Position numbers and translations under genes: made by a program | Assembly: GCA_951217055.1 (NCBI GenBank) | Contig: OX578283.1 | Coordinates: forward strand, 248,001-312,000 | Source: Gerris lacustris | Taxonomy: Eukaryota > Arthropoda > Insecta > Hemiptera > Gerridae | DNA: 64,000 nucleotides | Direction of reading: 5' to 3' | Shown: positions 10,320 to 20,837 of the stretch, in pieces | Layout: each line of letters opens with the position of its first letter | How positions within the stretch are numbered: position 1 is the stretch's first letter | The notes under the pieces: model-generated | Told to the model about the DNA's origin: nothing | What the model saw: the letters and a program-made list of their open reading frames with translations, nothing else | Databases searched by the model: none

Positions 10320-10780
10320 TAGTTTTAGCTTTTCTTTAACACTTCATAGCGGTGTCGCTGTTGGTTTTACTAAAAAAATGGTATTTGTAAAAAAATGTTT
10401 GTCTCATTGAATAGATTCCTAAAAGACCTAAAATTCCAAATAGACCTAAAATTCCAATTTTAAATTTTAAGTTCAGGTTTACGCGAGCGTTGCTCGTGAA
10501 CGCTTGGACGGATAACGTTGTCCGTCGAACTCGTCCTGGGAATTGGTAAAATGAACATGTCTACGAAATTTCATCAACATCGGTCTACATTTACTCAAGT
10601 TATCGTCGCACTTTTCATAATTCGTGGACACACAGATCGACAGACAGACACGAAACCAAAAATGTTCCCTGATGTCTGAAACGGATTTCTGTCTTGGAAT
10701 TTTAAAAATCGGAGGCATAAAAGTTTTTCGTTCTCAAAACTGAACACAATGCTTCCGTTACCTTCGGCAAGCTGAGAAGC
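10320..10780 (-). mobile_element. family C repeat, long copy (C2)
   Basis: Right end is the C hairpin (GCTTCCGTTACCTTCGGCAA). To its left are the GACA block, GTTATCGTCGCAC, and then sequence otherwise found in family B (TTTACGCGAGCGTTGC, CATAGCGGTGTCGCTGTTGG). The copy shows that families B and C share a common core and differ mainly in their hairpin ends. Confidence 0.75.
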
Positions 10781-10794
10781 AATATAAACAAATT

Positions 10795-10972
10795 TTGTCA
10801 ATCCCTAATTGCGCATGCGCATTTTAAATTTTTCCTAAGTGTGGGTATAATATGTCAAATTTCAAGTTTTTAGCTTTAACGGTTGGAGAGATATGAAGCA
10901 AAGTGTGACGGACAGACAGACACATCTCCCTCGGCATGAGGGTTTTGAGAAGAATCTACGAAACCCTAAAAA
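10795..10972 (+). mobile_element. family F 3'-end fragment
   Basis: ATTGCGCATGCGCAT, a GACGGACAGACAGAC block, GAGGGTTTTGAGAAG and TCTACGAAACCCTAAAAAC match the right end of the element at 35032-35901. Confidence 0.65.
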
Positions 10973-11307
10973 CTTAATATTTTCTTTTCTTATAACGCTA
11001 TTAATGTCAAAACAAGGAAATAGTTGTTCAAAGTGTGCTGGGAGGAAAAACTCCTGCTTTGCCACAACCTCGGCCAAAACACAACTCTTAGTAATTGGCT
11101 ATTTATTTTTTATATATATATATTTTTTTATTTGTAACCAACTTATACTGGAGTTTGGTAACACTGTTTGGAAACTCAATGTTGCCAACATCTCTCGTAC
11201 GAGTTGGTAATAAAAAAACAAAATACCAACACTGTTGTTAACAAAGTTTTTTGAGGTTGCTAGAAGCTCTGGACTTGGCTAAGTATCGCTACTTTATCCT
11301 TGCTATG
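10973..11307. other. unassigned sequence
   Basis: AT-rich. Nothing recognised. Confidence 0.4.

Positions 11308-11393
<86 letters not shown>
11308..11393. repeat. (TA)n followed by (TG)n
   Basis: About 86 bp of TA repeats, then a short TG/TATG stretch to about 11420. Confidence 0.98.
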
Positions 11394-11395
<2 letters not shown>

Positions 11396-11535
11396 GTGTG
11401 TGTGTGTGTGTATGTATATAGCATGTGCGGTTAGTTTCTAGTTGGTAATGCTTTGCACGGCTCCTCTATAAATCAGGTGCCTAGGGTTGAAAGATGCCGT
11501 CTTAAAGTGTTGCTGGGGAAAATCTTGTGCCAGCA

Positions 11536-11540
11536 TATGA

Positions 11541-11612
<72 letters not shown>

Positions 11613-11662
11613 CACACAAACACACACACACACTCACACACACATATATATATATATATATA
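11536..11662. repeat. (TA)n / (CA)n / (TA)n compound microsatellite
   Basis: TA run at about 11539-11610, CA-rich ACACACAC at 11614-11644, TA run to 11662. It directly adjoins the (TAA)n tail of the LINE. Confidence 0.95.
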
Positions 11663-11663
11663 A

Positions 11664-12132
11664 TAATAATAATATCTTTTATTTTCATAATGTTTTACAA
11701 GCCATAAAACTTTAGAATATTGTCAACACTTTTTATAAAAACAATGCTTAAAATATCACTTGGGAATACATAAATTATAAAATATTAATTAATAATAAAA
11801 CTAAAATAAATAAATAATAACAATATGAATAGACAAAATAATAGTCTATTAAAATATTAAATAAATAATTAAAATAAAACTAATCCTACTTTAAGTCCAT
11901 TGCATCGTAATCAATACTCAAAACAATGTCAATTTGCTCTATTGAGAAACTCTTGGTGAGTATAGTAAGGGTTCTCAGAAAGAAAACCCTTAATATACTT
12001 TTTAAAAGCTTTCTCTGGTAGCTCCTGAACACTTTTTTCTAGAGAATTGAAATACTTGATGCCAAGAATGCTGTGACCAACCTGTGATTTGGTTAATCTG
12101 TGAGGGGGAATGACCAGTCTGTCTCTATTTTT
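11664..12132 (-). mobile_element. Jockey-type LINE, 3' end of ORF2 and tail
   Basis: Read on the minus strand this is the downstream half of the LINE interrupted by family A. It encodes DRLVIPPHRLTKSQ, ILGIKYFNSL and EKAFKKYIKGFL, the motifs found at the C-terminus of Jockey-clade ORF2 proteins, ending in a stop near 11934. A short 3' UTR and an (ATT)n tail at 11664-11674 follow. In frame and sense it continues the fragment at 12751-13213. With no 5' part and a split frame the copy is dead. Confidence 0.75.
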
Positions 12133-12750
12133 ACTTTCTCATATAAAGAGAAAGTATTGTGATGGCGCGAAAATTCGATTTTGAGATTTTGATGGATTTA
12201 CACGTTTTGAGGTCCCCTGAGTCCAAAAAAGTGGTTTTTAAAAAATGTCTGTCTGTCGTCTGTCGTCTGTCTGTCGTCTGTGCAGACGCCTGGAGCCCAA
12301 ACTACTGGGCCGATTTTGACGAAATTTGGCATACATGTTCAGAAAAATCATACCCCGAGGCGAAATCGAGAAATGAATTTTAGCTCTAAATTTGGGGGCG
12401 CTACCCCCCAAAAACTCTGAAAAAACATGAAAAAAAATTATTTCTCGAAAACGGTTCCGACGATTTTGATTAAAAAATTCTAAAATGTAGTCCATTTGAA
12501 TACGAATCCAACGATATAAGCCGTTTTCCCGGGAAAAATCTAGTTCCTGAGATATTAGCTTAAAACGCGGACGGAGAGAGCCCGGGTTCGATTCCCCGAC
12601 CAGGAGAAGTTATTTTTATGATAAATTTTGATGAAATGTTCAATAATATTTAAATGTACATTTGAAAACTAATAAATGGAAACACTGGGCTAAGTAATTA
12701 TAAACTCATATATGAGAAAGTTTGTCTGAGTTGTCTCGGACCGATTTTTG
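12133..12750 (+). mobile_element. family A repeat, full copy inserted in a LINE (A2)
   Basis: Starts CATATAAAGAGAAAGTATTG and ends GTCTCGGACCGATTTTT. In order it holds GATGGCGCGAAAATTCGA, a GTCT-rich block (12248-12280), GAAATTTGGCATACATGTTC (12321), CATACCCCGAGGCGAAATCG, GCGGACGGAGAGAGCCCGGG, a B-box-like GGTTCGATTCCCCG (12586), GATAAATTTTGATGAAATG and AACTAATAAATGG. The B-box-like sequence suggests a tRNA-related or Pol III-linked part, but no matching A box is clear. The neighbouring LINE reading frame continues on both sides, so both insertion borders are visible. Confidence 0.8.
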
Positions 12751-13213
12751 TATTATAGCTGTGGGTCAAACTGTTCTTGTCATATAAATTAATATTAGTC
12801 TTTATGTGTAGTAGTGAATGATAATTAAAAAGGTTAATGACTGTCATAATCTGTAATTTTTTAAAGTGTGGTATACAAGTTTCGTCGTGTTTTAACCCTA
12901 GAATGATTCGAATGATCCTTTTTTGAAGTAAAAGCAGTTGATTAGTGTTAGTATGGCCCCACATTATTATACCGTAGCTTAGCCTACTTTGAACTACTGA
13001 TTTGTAGACTGTGACCATTGTCTCTTCAGGTACTCTGTTTTTTAATTTTCCAAATACAAAAACATAAGATGCTAGTTTTAAAGTAATGTTGTCTAAGTGC
13101 GGTTTCCAAGTCAGTTTGTCGTCGAGTGTCAGTCCTAAGAATTTAATAGGTTCTTGCTTTGTATTATTTTTCAGACTTAGTAAAAGGGTTTGTGTTTTCT
13201 CCATATTCATTTT
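12751..13213 (-). mobile_element. Jockey-type LINE, ORF2 thumb region
   Basis: Minus-strand frame of about 150 codons: KFLGLTLDDKLTWKPHLDNI, then a long helical stretch, YKSVVQSRLSYGIIMWG, LLLLQKRIIRIILGLK and FKKLQIMTVINLF. These are the motifs that follow the reverse transcriptase catalytic core in Jockey-clade ORF2 (FLG...LTW..H and YG...WG...LQK...R). The catalytic FADD box itself is lost, since the element is truncated at 13213. The frame meets family A at 12750 right after THSYNT, and the sequence that should follow (RDRLVIPPHRLTK) is found across the insertion at 12132 and below. Confidence 0.8.
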
Positions 13214-13229
13214 AAAGTATATATAACTT

Positions 13230-13350
13230 AAATCAAATTATAATTATTATTAACTACGGGAAACAGACAGTGAAAAATACACTCCTGTGCCGGGATTTGA
13301 ACCACGGGCCTCTATATTTCCAGTAGTTAATAATAATTATAATTTGATTT
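13230..13350. mobile_element. foldback element with a tRNA T-arm-like core
   Basis: Perfect inverted arms of 27 bp (AAATCAAATTATAATTATTA at left, its complement at 13324-13350). The loop holds TGCCGGGATTTGAACCAC, the reverse complement of a T-arm (B-box-like GGTTCAAATCC), and GGGAAACAGACAGTGAAAAA. A related copy at 62836-62954 is palindromic throughout. Confidence 0.75.
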
Positions 13351-13409
13351 AAATTAAAAATTTAACTTTCCGTAGTATGAAAACTACCAAAAACTTAAAA
13401 ATTGAATTT

Positions 13410-13634
<225 letters not shown>

Positions 13635-13643
13635 ATAAAAAAC

Positions 13644-14060
13644 AAACTTGCCTACGCTCGCCCTATCAAAGTTATATCCAAAGAATTATATATTTTTGTA
13701 ATCAGCTCGACGTACCCTTTCAAATGATACCCCTCACGGTGTCGAAAAAAAAATTAAAAAAATTTAACCCTTAAGTTTTTTTACCCTAATTTTTTTGAAA
13801 AATATTTTTTTTAAGTCGCTATATTTTTAAAATATGTGGGTCGGTACAAGACACATACATGCCAAATTTTAAAGTGATCGGACGAAAGGTGTAGCCGTGA
13901 GAGCACGCGAGAGGACGGACAGACACACGCAGGAAAATATAAGGGTCCTTGGTTTTGCCTACGGACCCTAATAAAAGAACAGCAATAGTACATTACACCG
14001 TCGAGTGCAGAAAGTAGCATTTTGCATGGTGGAGTTGGCACCCGAGCGACAGCGAGGGTA
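13644..14060 (+). mobile_element. family G repeat (G1)
   Basis: Begins CTTGCCTACGCTCGCC. Contains AATCAGCTCGACGT, GATACCCCTCACGGTGTCGA, ACATACATGCCAAATTTTAA (reverse of the shared GAAATTTGGCA motif), GATCGGACGAAAGGTGTAGC and a short GACGGACAGACACAC block. Copy at 30161-30475. The last part (TAGCATTTTGCATGGTGGAG, CCCGAGCGACAGCGAGGGTA) recurs in reverse at 36765-36860. Confidence 0.7.
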
Positions 14061-14299
14061 GTAAAACCTGAAAAGCGTTACCAAAAAACGACACCTAAAA
14101 GCCTCTATGAAAATGTCTCGCTGTCTTGCAGACTCGTATACAAGCAATGTAATGTAATGTTAGCGATATCTCCTATCCCAGCCTATCTAATCTTAAATCT
14201 ATCATTCCTTATCTAATAAGATTTATTTAACTTGTAATGTTTGTATGAATCTTGCAACTGAATTTTAAACCAGATATCCTCAACTAATTGAATTGAAAT
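14061..14299. other. unassigned sequence
   Basis: Nothing recognised. Confidence 0.4.
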
Positions 14300-14636
14300 T
14301 TTGCATACACGATTTAAATTTGAAGTTCACGTTTACGTGAGCGTTGCGCACGAACGCTTGGGAGGATAATGTTGTTCAACGAACTCGTCGTAGGTATTGG
14401 TAAAATGAACATGTCTACCACATTTCATCAAAATCGGTCTACTTTTACTCAAGTTATCGTCACACGTTTCGGACACGGTTTGCGGTCACACAGACAGACA
14501 CGAGACCAAAAATGTTCCCTGATGTCTGAGACTGATTTCTGTCTTGGAATTTTTAAAATTTGAGACATAAAATGTTTTCGTTCTCAAAAATGAGCACCCG
14601 AAAAATGCTTCCGTTACCTTCGGCCCGCTCGGAAGC
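14300..14636 (-). mobile_element. family C repeat (C3)
   Basis: GTTTACGTGAGCGTTGCGCA, ATTGGTAAAATGAACATGTC, CAAGTTATCGTCACACG, a short CAGACAGACACG block, TTCCCTGATGTCTGA and the terminal hairpin ending GGAAGC at 14636. Confidence 0.75.
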
Positions 14637-15254
14637 AATATCAAGTCAAATAGAGATATTTTTGTGAAGCCAGGAAATAGGGAACGAATGAACGGGAAAT
14701 GGCAAGTAGACCACATTTCCGTGGTCGGATCACAAACCTCGATCGCTTTATTTTGTGAAATGTTTCAAATAGTGGTTAGAAAATTTATTTGTATTTTCAA
14801 TGGTGCAAATGGATTGATTATAGAGTAAAGGTCCCGTAATAGATTAGGATTGGGGGGGGGGGGACAAAACTCTGCATCCCTCTCCCCATTCTAAACTTTG
14901 GACGATGCTGAACTATTCGGAGGTGGTTCTGGGGTAAGGGGGAGGGGTTGTATTCAATAAAATTAATGATACGCAATTAAGCTGGTTTTCTAGATAAAGC
15001 AAGGTTGGTGAGGGAGGAAGGGGGGGGGGATATTGTTCTGGTCGAGTTGCCCTGAAATTTGAAGCCATTTTACTTGAACTATCCCTCGGTTTGGAATTTT
15101 TCATTATATATGGGAGCGGAATAAGTGCAGTTGAATACCACAAATAGTATTTGAAATTTTAATTTTGTTTTAATTTTATCAAATGGAAAGAAAGGAATGC
15201 TTTGTTGAAGTATTTAGTGCTGCGTTATTAATTATAACGGTTCCTCTTTGAACC
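14637..15254. other. unassigned sequence with poly(G) tracts
   Basis: G runs at 14862-14873 and near 15020-15029. No coding or repeat signal recognised. Confidence 0.4.
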
Positions 15255-15395
15255 CTTTCTAAAATGTTTTGTGTGTAGAGAAAGTATTGTGTTGTGGGTT
15301 GAATTGGTTTTTAAAACATTTGTTTCTTGTTTAGTCTGTGGGATGCTGCCCTCCTTAAAACTCTGCAAAATCATGAGAGAGAGAAAAATAGATAT
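15255..15395 (+). mobile_element. diverged family A fragment (A7)
   Basis: GAGAAAGTATTGTG, GGTTTTTAAAACAT and GTCTGTGGG keep the order seen in family A but are heavily diverged. Confidence 0.35.
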
Positions 15396-15399
15396 TTAT

Positions 15400-15710
15400 G
15401 CACCTAGGGAGTAAAGTAAGCCATTATTCCCTGAGCGAAAAAGTTGGTTCTTGAAGCGAAGCCGAAGGAACCATGGACCCTAAATCCCGAGGCTATGCCG
15501 AGGGAATTAGACTCTTTAATTCCCGAGGCTCATTTGAGGGAATAACTGTAATTAGCTCCCGAGGCGCAGCCGAGGGAGATAATTATGGCGAGGGGAATAA
15601 AGGCACTTTACTCACGAGGTACATACAATATTTTATCTCCAGTAGGAAGAAAATACACATTTTCGTCCATTGCACACTTTTTATTTATTATTTTAATAAA
15701 TAACAGTAAT
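15400..15710 (+). mobile_element. family L repeat (L1)
   Basis: Recognised by CACCTAGGGAGTAAAGTAAG, CATTATTCCCTGAGCGAAAA, AGTTGGTTCTTGAAGCGAAG, four short palindrome-like CCCGAGGC...GCCGAGGG blocks, and ATTTTATCTCCAGTAGGAAG. Reverse copies at 58845-59052 and, in part, 63858-63935. Confidence 0.65.
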
Positions 15711-16099
15711 TATTAGCACTTTTAATAGCCGATATAAGAGATACAATATTAAAAACAAATAAGAATTGGAATTAAACTCAAATAGAAGGTTATTTAGATG
15801 CAGGTTATAAACATTGAATCTATGATAAACATGGTCAAAAAAGCGCAGTACCGCCAACCTGATTTCCACAACTTCATTAACATTTGCCATTCATTTTCTA
15901 CTGTTTACAAAATAATTAAGTTGCAATCTTTAATTTTTTGCCCTACTTTACTTTTTCGCCCTACTTTTACTTTTTCTCCCTACTTTTTGAGTTCAGGGAT
16001 GAAAAGACCTGTTTTAGTCCCTCTAAACTAATTCAAAATCATAACTTTTTGTCCCTACTGGAGATAAAATATATTTATATCAAATTATATTTTGTAGTC
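15711..16099. other. unassigned AT-rich sequence
   Basis: Includes a small local repeat of CCTACTTTACTTTTTCGCC-like units at 15941-15990. Confidence 0.4.
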
Positions 16100-16700
16100 C
16101 GTTTAAATAGGATGTTAACTGTGAAGTTGTTTCGAGATATTGATGGATTTACACGCTTTGGATGGATTACTAGTCCAAGATGGTGGTTTTTAAAAAAATA
16201 TCGGCTTGTGGTCTGTGTGGAGCCTGAACTACCTGGGGGGCCGATTTCCCAGAAATTTGGGGCATCCGTGTTCAGAAAAATCGTAGCTTGAGGCGAAATC
16301 GCGATTTTTATCTATAAATTTGGGGTCATCTCCACCCCGAGCTCTGAAAAAACCTCTAACAAATTATTTCTCAAACATGGTTCCGAAATTTTTTTAACAA
16401 AATCCGTTTTAACAATGTCCGTTTAATTAAGAATTCAACAGTACAAGCCGGTGTCCCGGGGAATGTCTGATTTCTGTGAAAATCGGTTTACTTGCAAACA
16501 GGAAAAAGAGGTCGGATTCTGTTACAGGCCATAGAGGAATTATTTTTATGGTAAATTTAGATGAAATGTTGAATGAATATGCAATGTAACCAGGAAAACT
16601 TGAATCTACTAATGAATGGAAAGTAATTGCGTATAAAGTTTGCGAGTTGAATCTGACGGATAGTTCACTGTGCGGTTCTGCAAACATAGACTAAGCAACG
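16100..16700 (+). mobile_element. diverged family A copy (A4)
   Basis: Keeps the A order (ATTGATGGATTTACACG, GTGGTTTTTAAAAAAAT, GGCCGATTT, TTCAGAAAAATCGTAG, TTGAGGCGAAATCG, TTTTATGGTAAATTTAGATG) but with many changes and a degraded B-box region. Confidence 0.6.
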
Positions 16701-16816
16701 TGTCTCATATATTTAACTGATTTACTAATGTTTTTATTTGCTTGTGTTTCAGGTAAGTGGGTGATTTGCTGGGTTTTATCAACGTACTCTGTCTCATCTG
16801 TGAGTCCATCTTATTT

Positions 16817-17110
16817 ATTTTTGCTTCCGAATTTTATGTCTCCGAATTAAAATATCCCAAGGCGTAAGTCCGTCTCGGACATCAGGAATTATTTTCGGTG
16901 TTTGTCAGTCAGTCCGAGATTTTTTCTAACCGACATATCTTAAACACTTTTCGTTCTATTTCAATGAAAATCAAACGGATTGATGGTGGATAATTATTGG
17001 TCCGTGTAATTTTCATGCTTTCGCGTGCTCGGGTGTCTCTTCTACACTCACCTTTATCTTTAGTATTACTTTGGTGATTTTTAAGAAATCCAGACGGTTG
17101 CCAGCCCACA
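16817..17110 (+). mobile_element. diverged family C-like repeat (C')
   Basis: GCTTCCGAATTTTATG, CTCGGACATCAGGAAT and TGTCAGTCAGTC, then ACATATCTTAAACAC, which matches the long form of C4 (20838-21285). Confidence 0.5.
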
Positions 17111-17614
17111 GACCCTGAATCATTTCGACCGTCTTACCTCGTGTAAGTTTCTGCTAAATTTATAATTTTATTCATAAAAAAATTAAAAACCATTTCGACA
17201 GTTTAAAAAAAGGGGGAAATGAACTAAATTAGAAAATAACGGGGAAAAAGTAAAACCAAGTACGTGAGGAAGCTATAAGTACAAAAAAAACCCTTATAAC
17301 CTATGACTAAACATTGATTTCATAGGGATCCCCTATTATATAATTTCTCCCAAAAACCTTGAGTTGGCTGCGGAGGTTGTGGGCGTTTACGGGCGGTGTC
17401 CAGAGTGGTGTGTGTGTGTGTGTGTGCTGTGGTGTGGTGGGCAGTGCGGCGGGGTCTTTCTCCCTCTGTGGGTCCTTCTCCACACTGGGGTCCTGGATAA
17501 GACTCCTGGCGCACTTTATCCTGTATATTATAGTGCCCATTAGCTGGTCCCGAGTCACAGTAAGATCCTGGCCTAGCAGAATAGCTGACCTCTTTCTGAT
17601 AAGGTGCGGCACTA
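17111..17614. other. unassigned sequence
   Basis: AT-rich at first, then GC-richer from 17340 with a short (TG)n at 17410-17428. No coding assignment. Confidence 0.4.
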
Positions 17615-17990
17615 TTGGTGACTCAGACCTATAAATCCGACTTGGCGTCGCTACACTCATTCAACTTATATTCGGGTGACTTGCCTCGTAGACGTGGAGA
17701 GGCCAACTGAAGGAGAGTCTCTTAATCAGGTCGAACCTTGAACCACAACATTGGCCAGCAGACCTTCTATATAGGTTGAACCTGGCCACTGTTGTGGGGC
17801 AGGGGTCGACCAAAAGATAACATCCCTAAGCTGGCTCTGGCTTTCCTATTCATATCTCTAGCTCTATACATAATCACTCATACATTACGATAATAAAAAT
17901 AACAAAAGAAAACAATACATTTTAACAACTATATACAATTAACTTAAATAATTAACTTTTACGAGTTGACATAAATTCAACTCGTAACAA
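17615..17990 (+). mobile_element. family K repeat (K2)
   Basis: Second copy of the K family. Ends in the hairpin ACGAGTTGA-CATAAAT-TCAACTCGT, which differs from K1 at paired positions. Confidence 0.7.
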
Positions 17991-18198
17991 CACTAATTGG
18001 CAGACTATTTTAATTACTAATAGAATTTAATAAATTAAAGGAAAAATTTGAATCGTGATTTGTGGTTTGCCTTGTACGGTGCTACTTGTAAAACACTCAC
18101 TTTGGCTAGTTAAGTTACCAAGTGTAATAATGGAGCAGTGTCAGTGCTTTACTAAAGTTGCGTCGAGGACTTGGCATCTCGGCGTGCTTTATCCTTTG

Positions 18199-18973
18199 CC
18201 GGACAAACAAACAAACAAACAAGAAAGCAAGCTAATAAAAACGTAGTAAAAATCTCAAAAATCGAATTTTCCCTCCATAGTAAATATTTTCTACACAATT
18301 TGTGTGAGTGAGAGACACCAAGGGATGTGCCACGCAAAAATGGCACATAGGAACTGTTCCAACATCAGACTTACGTCATTAAAATGTTGGCTCGGCATTA
18401 TGCCACGTCTTGCATCGTTTCGTCGCGTTCGACTCATCAGGGGCCCGACGATGCCCACCCAACTCTGGACTGGACCAAGAAGATCAGTTATAGGACTTAT
18501 CAGAGACGAGCGTGCTCTCACATCGCCATATTTGTCTGGCTGGCTATAATTGCAGTGTGTCAAGTGCCAACACAGTATTGTTATTACTAATGTGTTTTGC
18601 CAGCCAGGCAAATATGGCGGTGTGAGAGCACGCTCGTCTCTGATAAGTCCTATATCTGATCTTCTTGGTCTGGTACAGGTCCAGAGTTGGGTGGGCATCG
18701 TCGGGCCCCTGATGAGTCGAACGCAACGAAACGATTTTCAAGAAATGGCATAATGCTCGACATTATGCCATATCTTGACGTAATATTTTAATGACGTAAG
18801 TCTGATGATGGAACAGTTCCTATGTGCCATTTTAGCGTGGCACATCCCTTGGTGTCTCACTCACACAAATTGTGTAGAAAATATTTACTATGGAGGGAAA
18901 ATTCGATTTTTTAGATGTTTACTACGTTTTTATTAGCTTGCTTTCTTGTTTGTTTGTTTGTTTGTTTGTCCGG
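18199..18973. mobile_element. 775-bp palindromic foldback element
   Basis: Left arm 18199-18544 and right arm 18599-18973 are reverse complements, over 90% alike by eye, around a 54-bp spacer. Outer ends are CCGGACAAACAAACAAACAA, then AGAAAGCAAGCTAATAAAAA and CGTAGTAA. Inner landmarks are GGGATGTGCCACGC, CGACTCATCAGGGGCCCGAC and GAGACGAGCGTGCTCTCACA. The outermost 50 bp equal the terminus of family H. The arms differ by an insertion of about 25 bp near 18750 and a few single changes. Open frames inside are by-products of the palindrome. Confidence 0.9.
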
Positions 18974-19123
18974 TACAAATCTGGCAATTGATTTCTAAGC
19001 ATAGCTCAGAACATGATGACAATGCATTATTTTAATACTTTTAGCCATCTTTCAGCAGAATTTAATTGGTTTTCAGCAAATTTTGCTGCACGGAAAGTTA
19101 GTTCGGAAAAAATCCACAAGTTA
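18919..19123 (+). mobile_element. family H copy, segment 1 (H2)
   Basis: Starts ACTACGTTTTTATTAGCTTG inside the palindrome's right end and continues as H sequence (CAGAACATGATGACAATGCA, GGAAAGTTAGTTCGG) up to the family B insertion at 19124. It continues at 19899 and again at 20675. Compare the uninterrupted copy at 61658-62160. Confidence 0.75.
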
Positions 19124-19167
19124 TTGAAGCGAGCGTAAGCGAGCTTCTTACATTCAACGAAATATGC

Positions 19168-19206
<39 letters not shown>

Positions 19207-19898
19207 ATGTCTGTCAGTAACGTTTACGCGTGTGACGATAACTTGAGTAGAAGTTGACCGATTTTGTTGAAATTTGGTATACATGATCTTCTTACTAATA
19301 CTCAGGCTAAGTTCGTTGGACAGCGTGATCCGTCCAAGAGTTCGCGCGCAATGCTCGCGTAAACGTGAGCTTCAAATTTAAAATTGGAATTTCAGGACGG
19401 GAAAAAAAAATCTAAAAAATTCTAATCATCACCTACTCGATGAGACGAACATTTTTTTCAAATAACATTTTTCAGTAAAACCAACAACGACACTGCTATG
19501 ATTTAATAAAGATCGCTAAAACTATTAAAGCGGACCTAAACGTTTAAAATAGAGAAAACAACCTTTTTACCGATATCTTACGTTCTAACGTAACGATCCT
19601 AATAAAACTTCATGTACATCGTATAAAGTACAATTGAAACAAGTATGTAAAATTTCAACTTGATACATGCAGCAGTTTTTTTGTAGCAGAGAAATACAAT
19701 TTATAATAATTGAAAAAGAGATGTGTGGTTAGAGGAATAGTAAGAATACGGGGTGGTTCCCTTACTACTAGCCGCTGTACTACTACCAGACCCACTGTCT
19801 ATCAACTCATCATGATTCATGATTATCTATTTTTTCAATATTCAATTCATATTTATTACCATACGCTCGCTTCAATAATAGAGCCACGCGATGCCTAG
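19124..19898 (+). mobile_element. family B element inserted in H (B2)
   Basis: Complete copy, TTGAAGCGAGCG to ATGCCTAG. Removing it rejoins the H sequence AAGTTA and TTTTATTTGTTTTG exactly as in the uninterrupted copy near 61885. There is no target-site duplication and the flanks are A and T. Confidence 0.85.
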
Positions 19899-20010
19899 TT
19901 TTATTTGTTTTGCGCAATCTTCATTTTGACGGGTCTCCAATTTGTGATAGATAAACATTGAATGACAGCAAAACAGGAAATATCGATTATATTATTTATT
20001 GATTATATTA
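19899..20010 (+). mobile_element. family H copy, segment 2
   Basis: GCGCAATCTTCATTTTGA, GTGATAGATAAACATTGAAT and GACAGCAAAACAGGAAATAT, identical in order to 61919-61990. Confidence 0.75.
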
Positions 20011-20674
20011 TTGAAGCGAGCGTAGCGAGCTTCCTACATTCAACGAAATATGCTCCGTGTCTGTCTGTCTGTCTGTCAGTAACGTTCACGCGTGTGACGA
20101 TAACTTGAGTAAAAGTTGACCGATTTAGTTGAAATTTGGTATACATGTTCCTCTTACTAATACTCAGGCTAAGTTCGTTGGACAGCGCGATCCGTCCAAG
20201 AGTTCGCGCGCAACGCTCGCGTAAACGTGAGGTACAAAAATTAAATTGGAATTTCAGGACGGGAAAAGATTCTATCATCATCTATTCGATGAGACGAACA
20301 TTTTTTTCAAATAACATTTTTTACTAAAACCAACAGCGACACCGCTATGACTTAATAAAGATCGCTAAAACTATTAAAGCGGACCTAAACGTTTATAATA
20401 GAGAAAACAACCTTTTTACCGATATCTTACGTTCTAACGTAACGATTTTAATAAAACTTCATACACACCATCTAATGCACAATTGAAACAGGTATGCAAA
20501 ATTTCAACTTGATACAAGCAAAATTCTTTGCGTAGTGACGAGATACATTTATAATAATTGTTTAAAAGCTATTCTTTATCTTCAACTATGACATTCATCA
20601 TGATTAATAAATTTCAATATTCAGTATTTCATTGCAATACGCTCGCTTCAATGATAGAGCCACGCGATGCCTAG
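20011..20674 (+). mobile_element. family B element inserted in H (B3)
   Basis: Complete ends; shorter than B1 because sequence before the right end is missing. It carries only a short GTCT block (20059-20079). It sits in the same H copy as B2. Confidence 0.85.
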
Positions 20675-20837
20675 TTTATATTATTTCAAATATATCGATG
20701 GCACGCTTTAGATTTGGTGTTGGGGAGATTCGTTGTACAAAGATTTGTCCTTTTATAGGTTTAAGATCAGCTCTCTAGATGGTTGTCATTTATGTGAAGT
20801 AAATAAATTCGGAACTATTTATTTTTTTTTTTTTTTT
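20675..20837 (+). mobile_element. family H copy, segment 3
   Basis: ATATATCGATGGCACG, GTTGTACAAAGATTTGTCC and GATGGTTGTCATTTATGTG, ending in an AT/T-rich run where family C begins. Confidence 0.75.

Noticed and set aside
12586..12600. tRNA gene at the GGTTCGATTCCCCG site in family A
   Set aside because: No acceptor stem, D-arm or anticodon arm can be built around it; only the B-box-like part is present.
18291..18753. Protein frames on both strands of the palindrome
   Set aside because: They mirror each other through the palindrome and contain no domain features.
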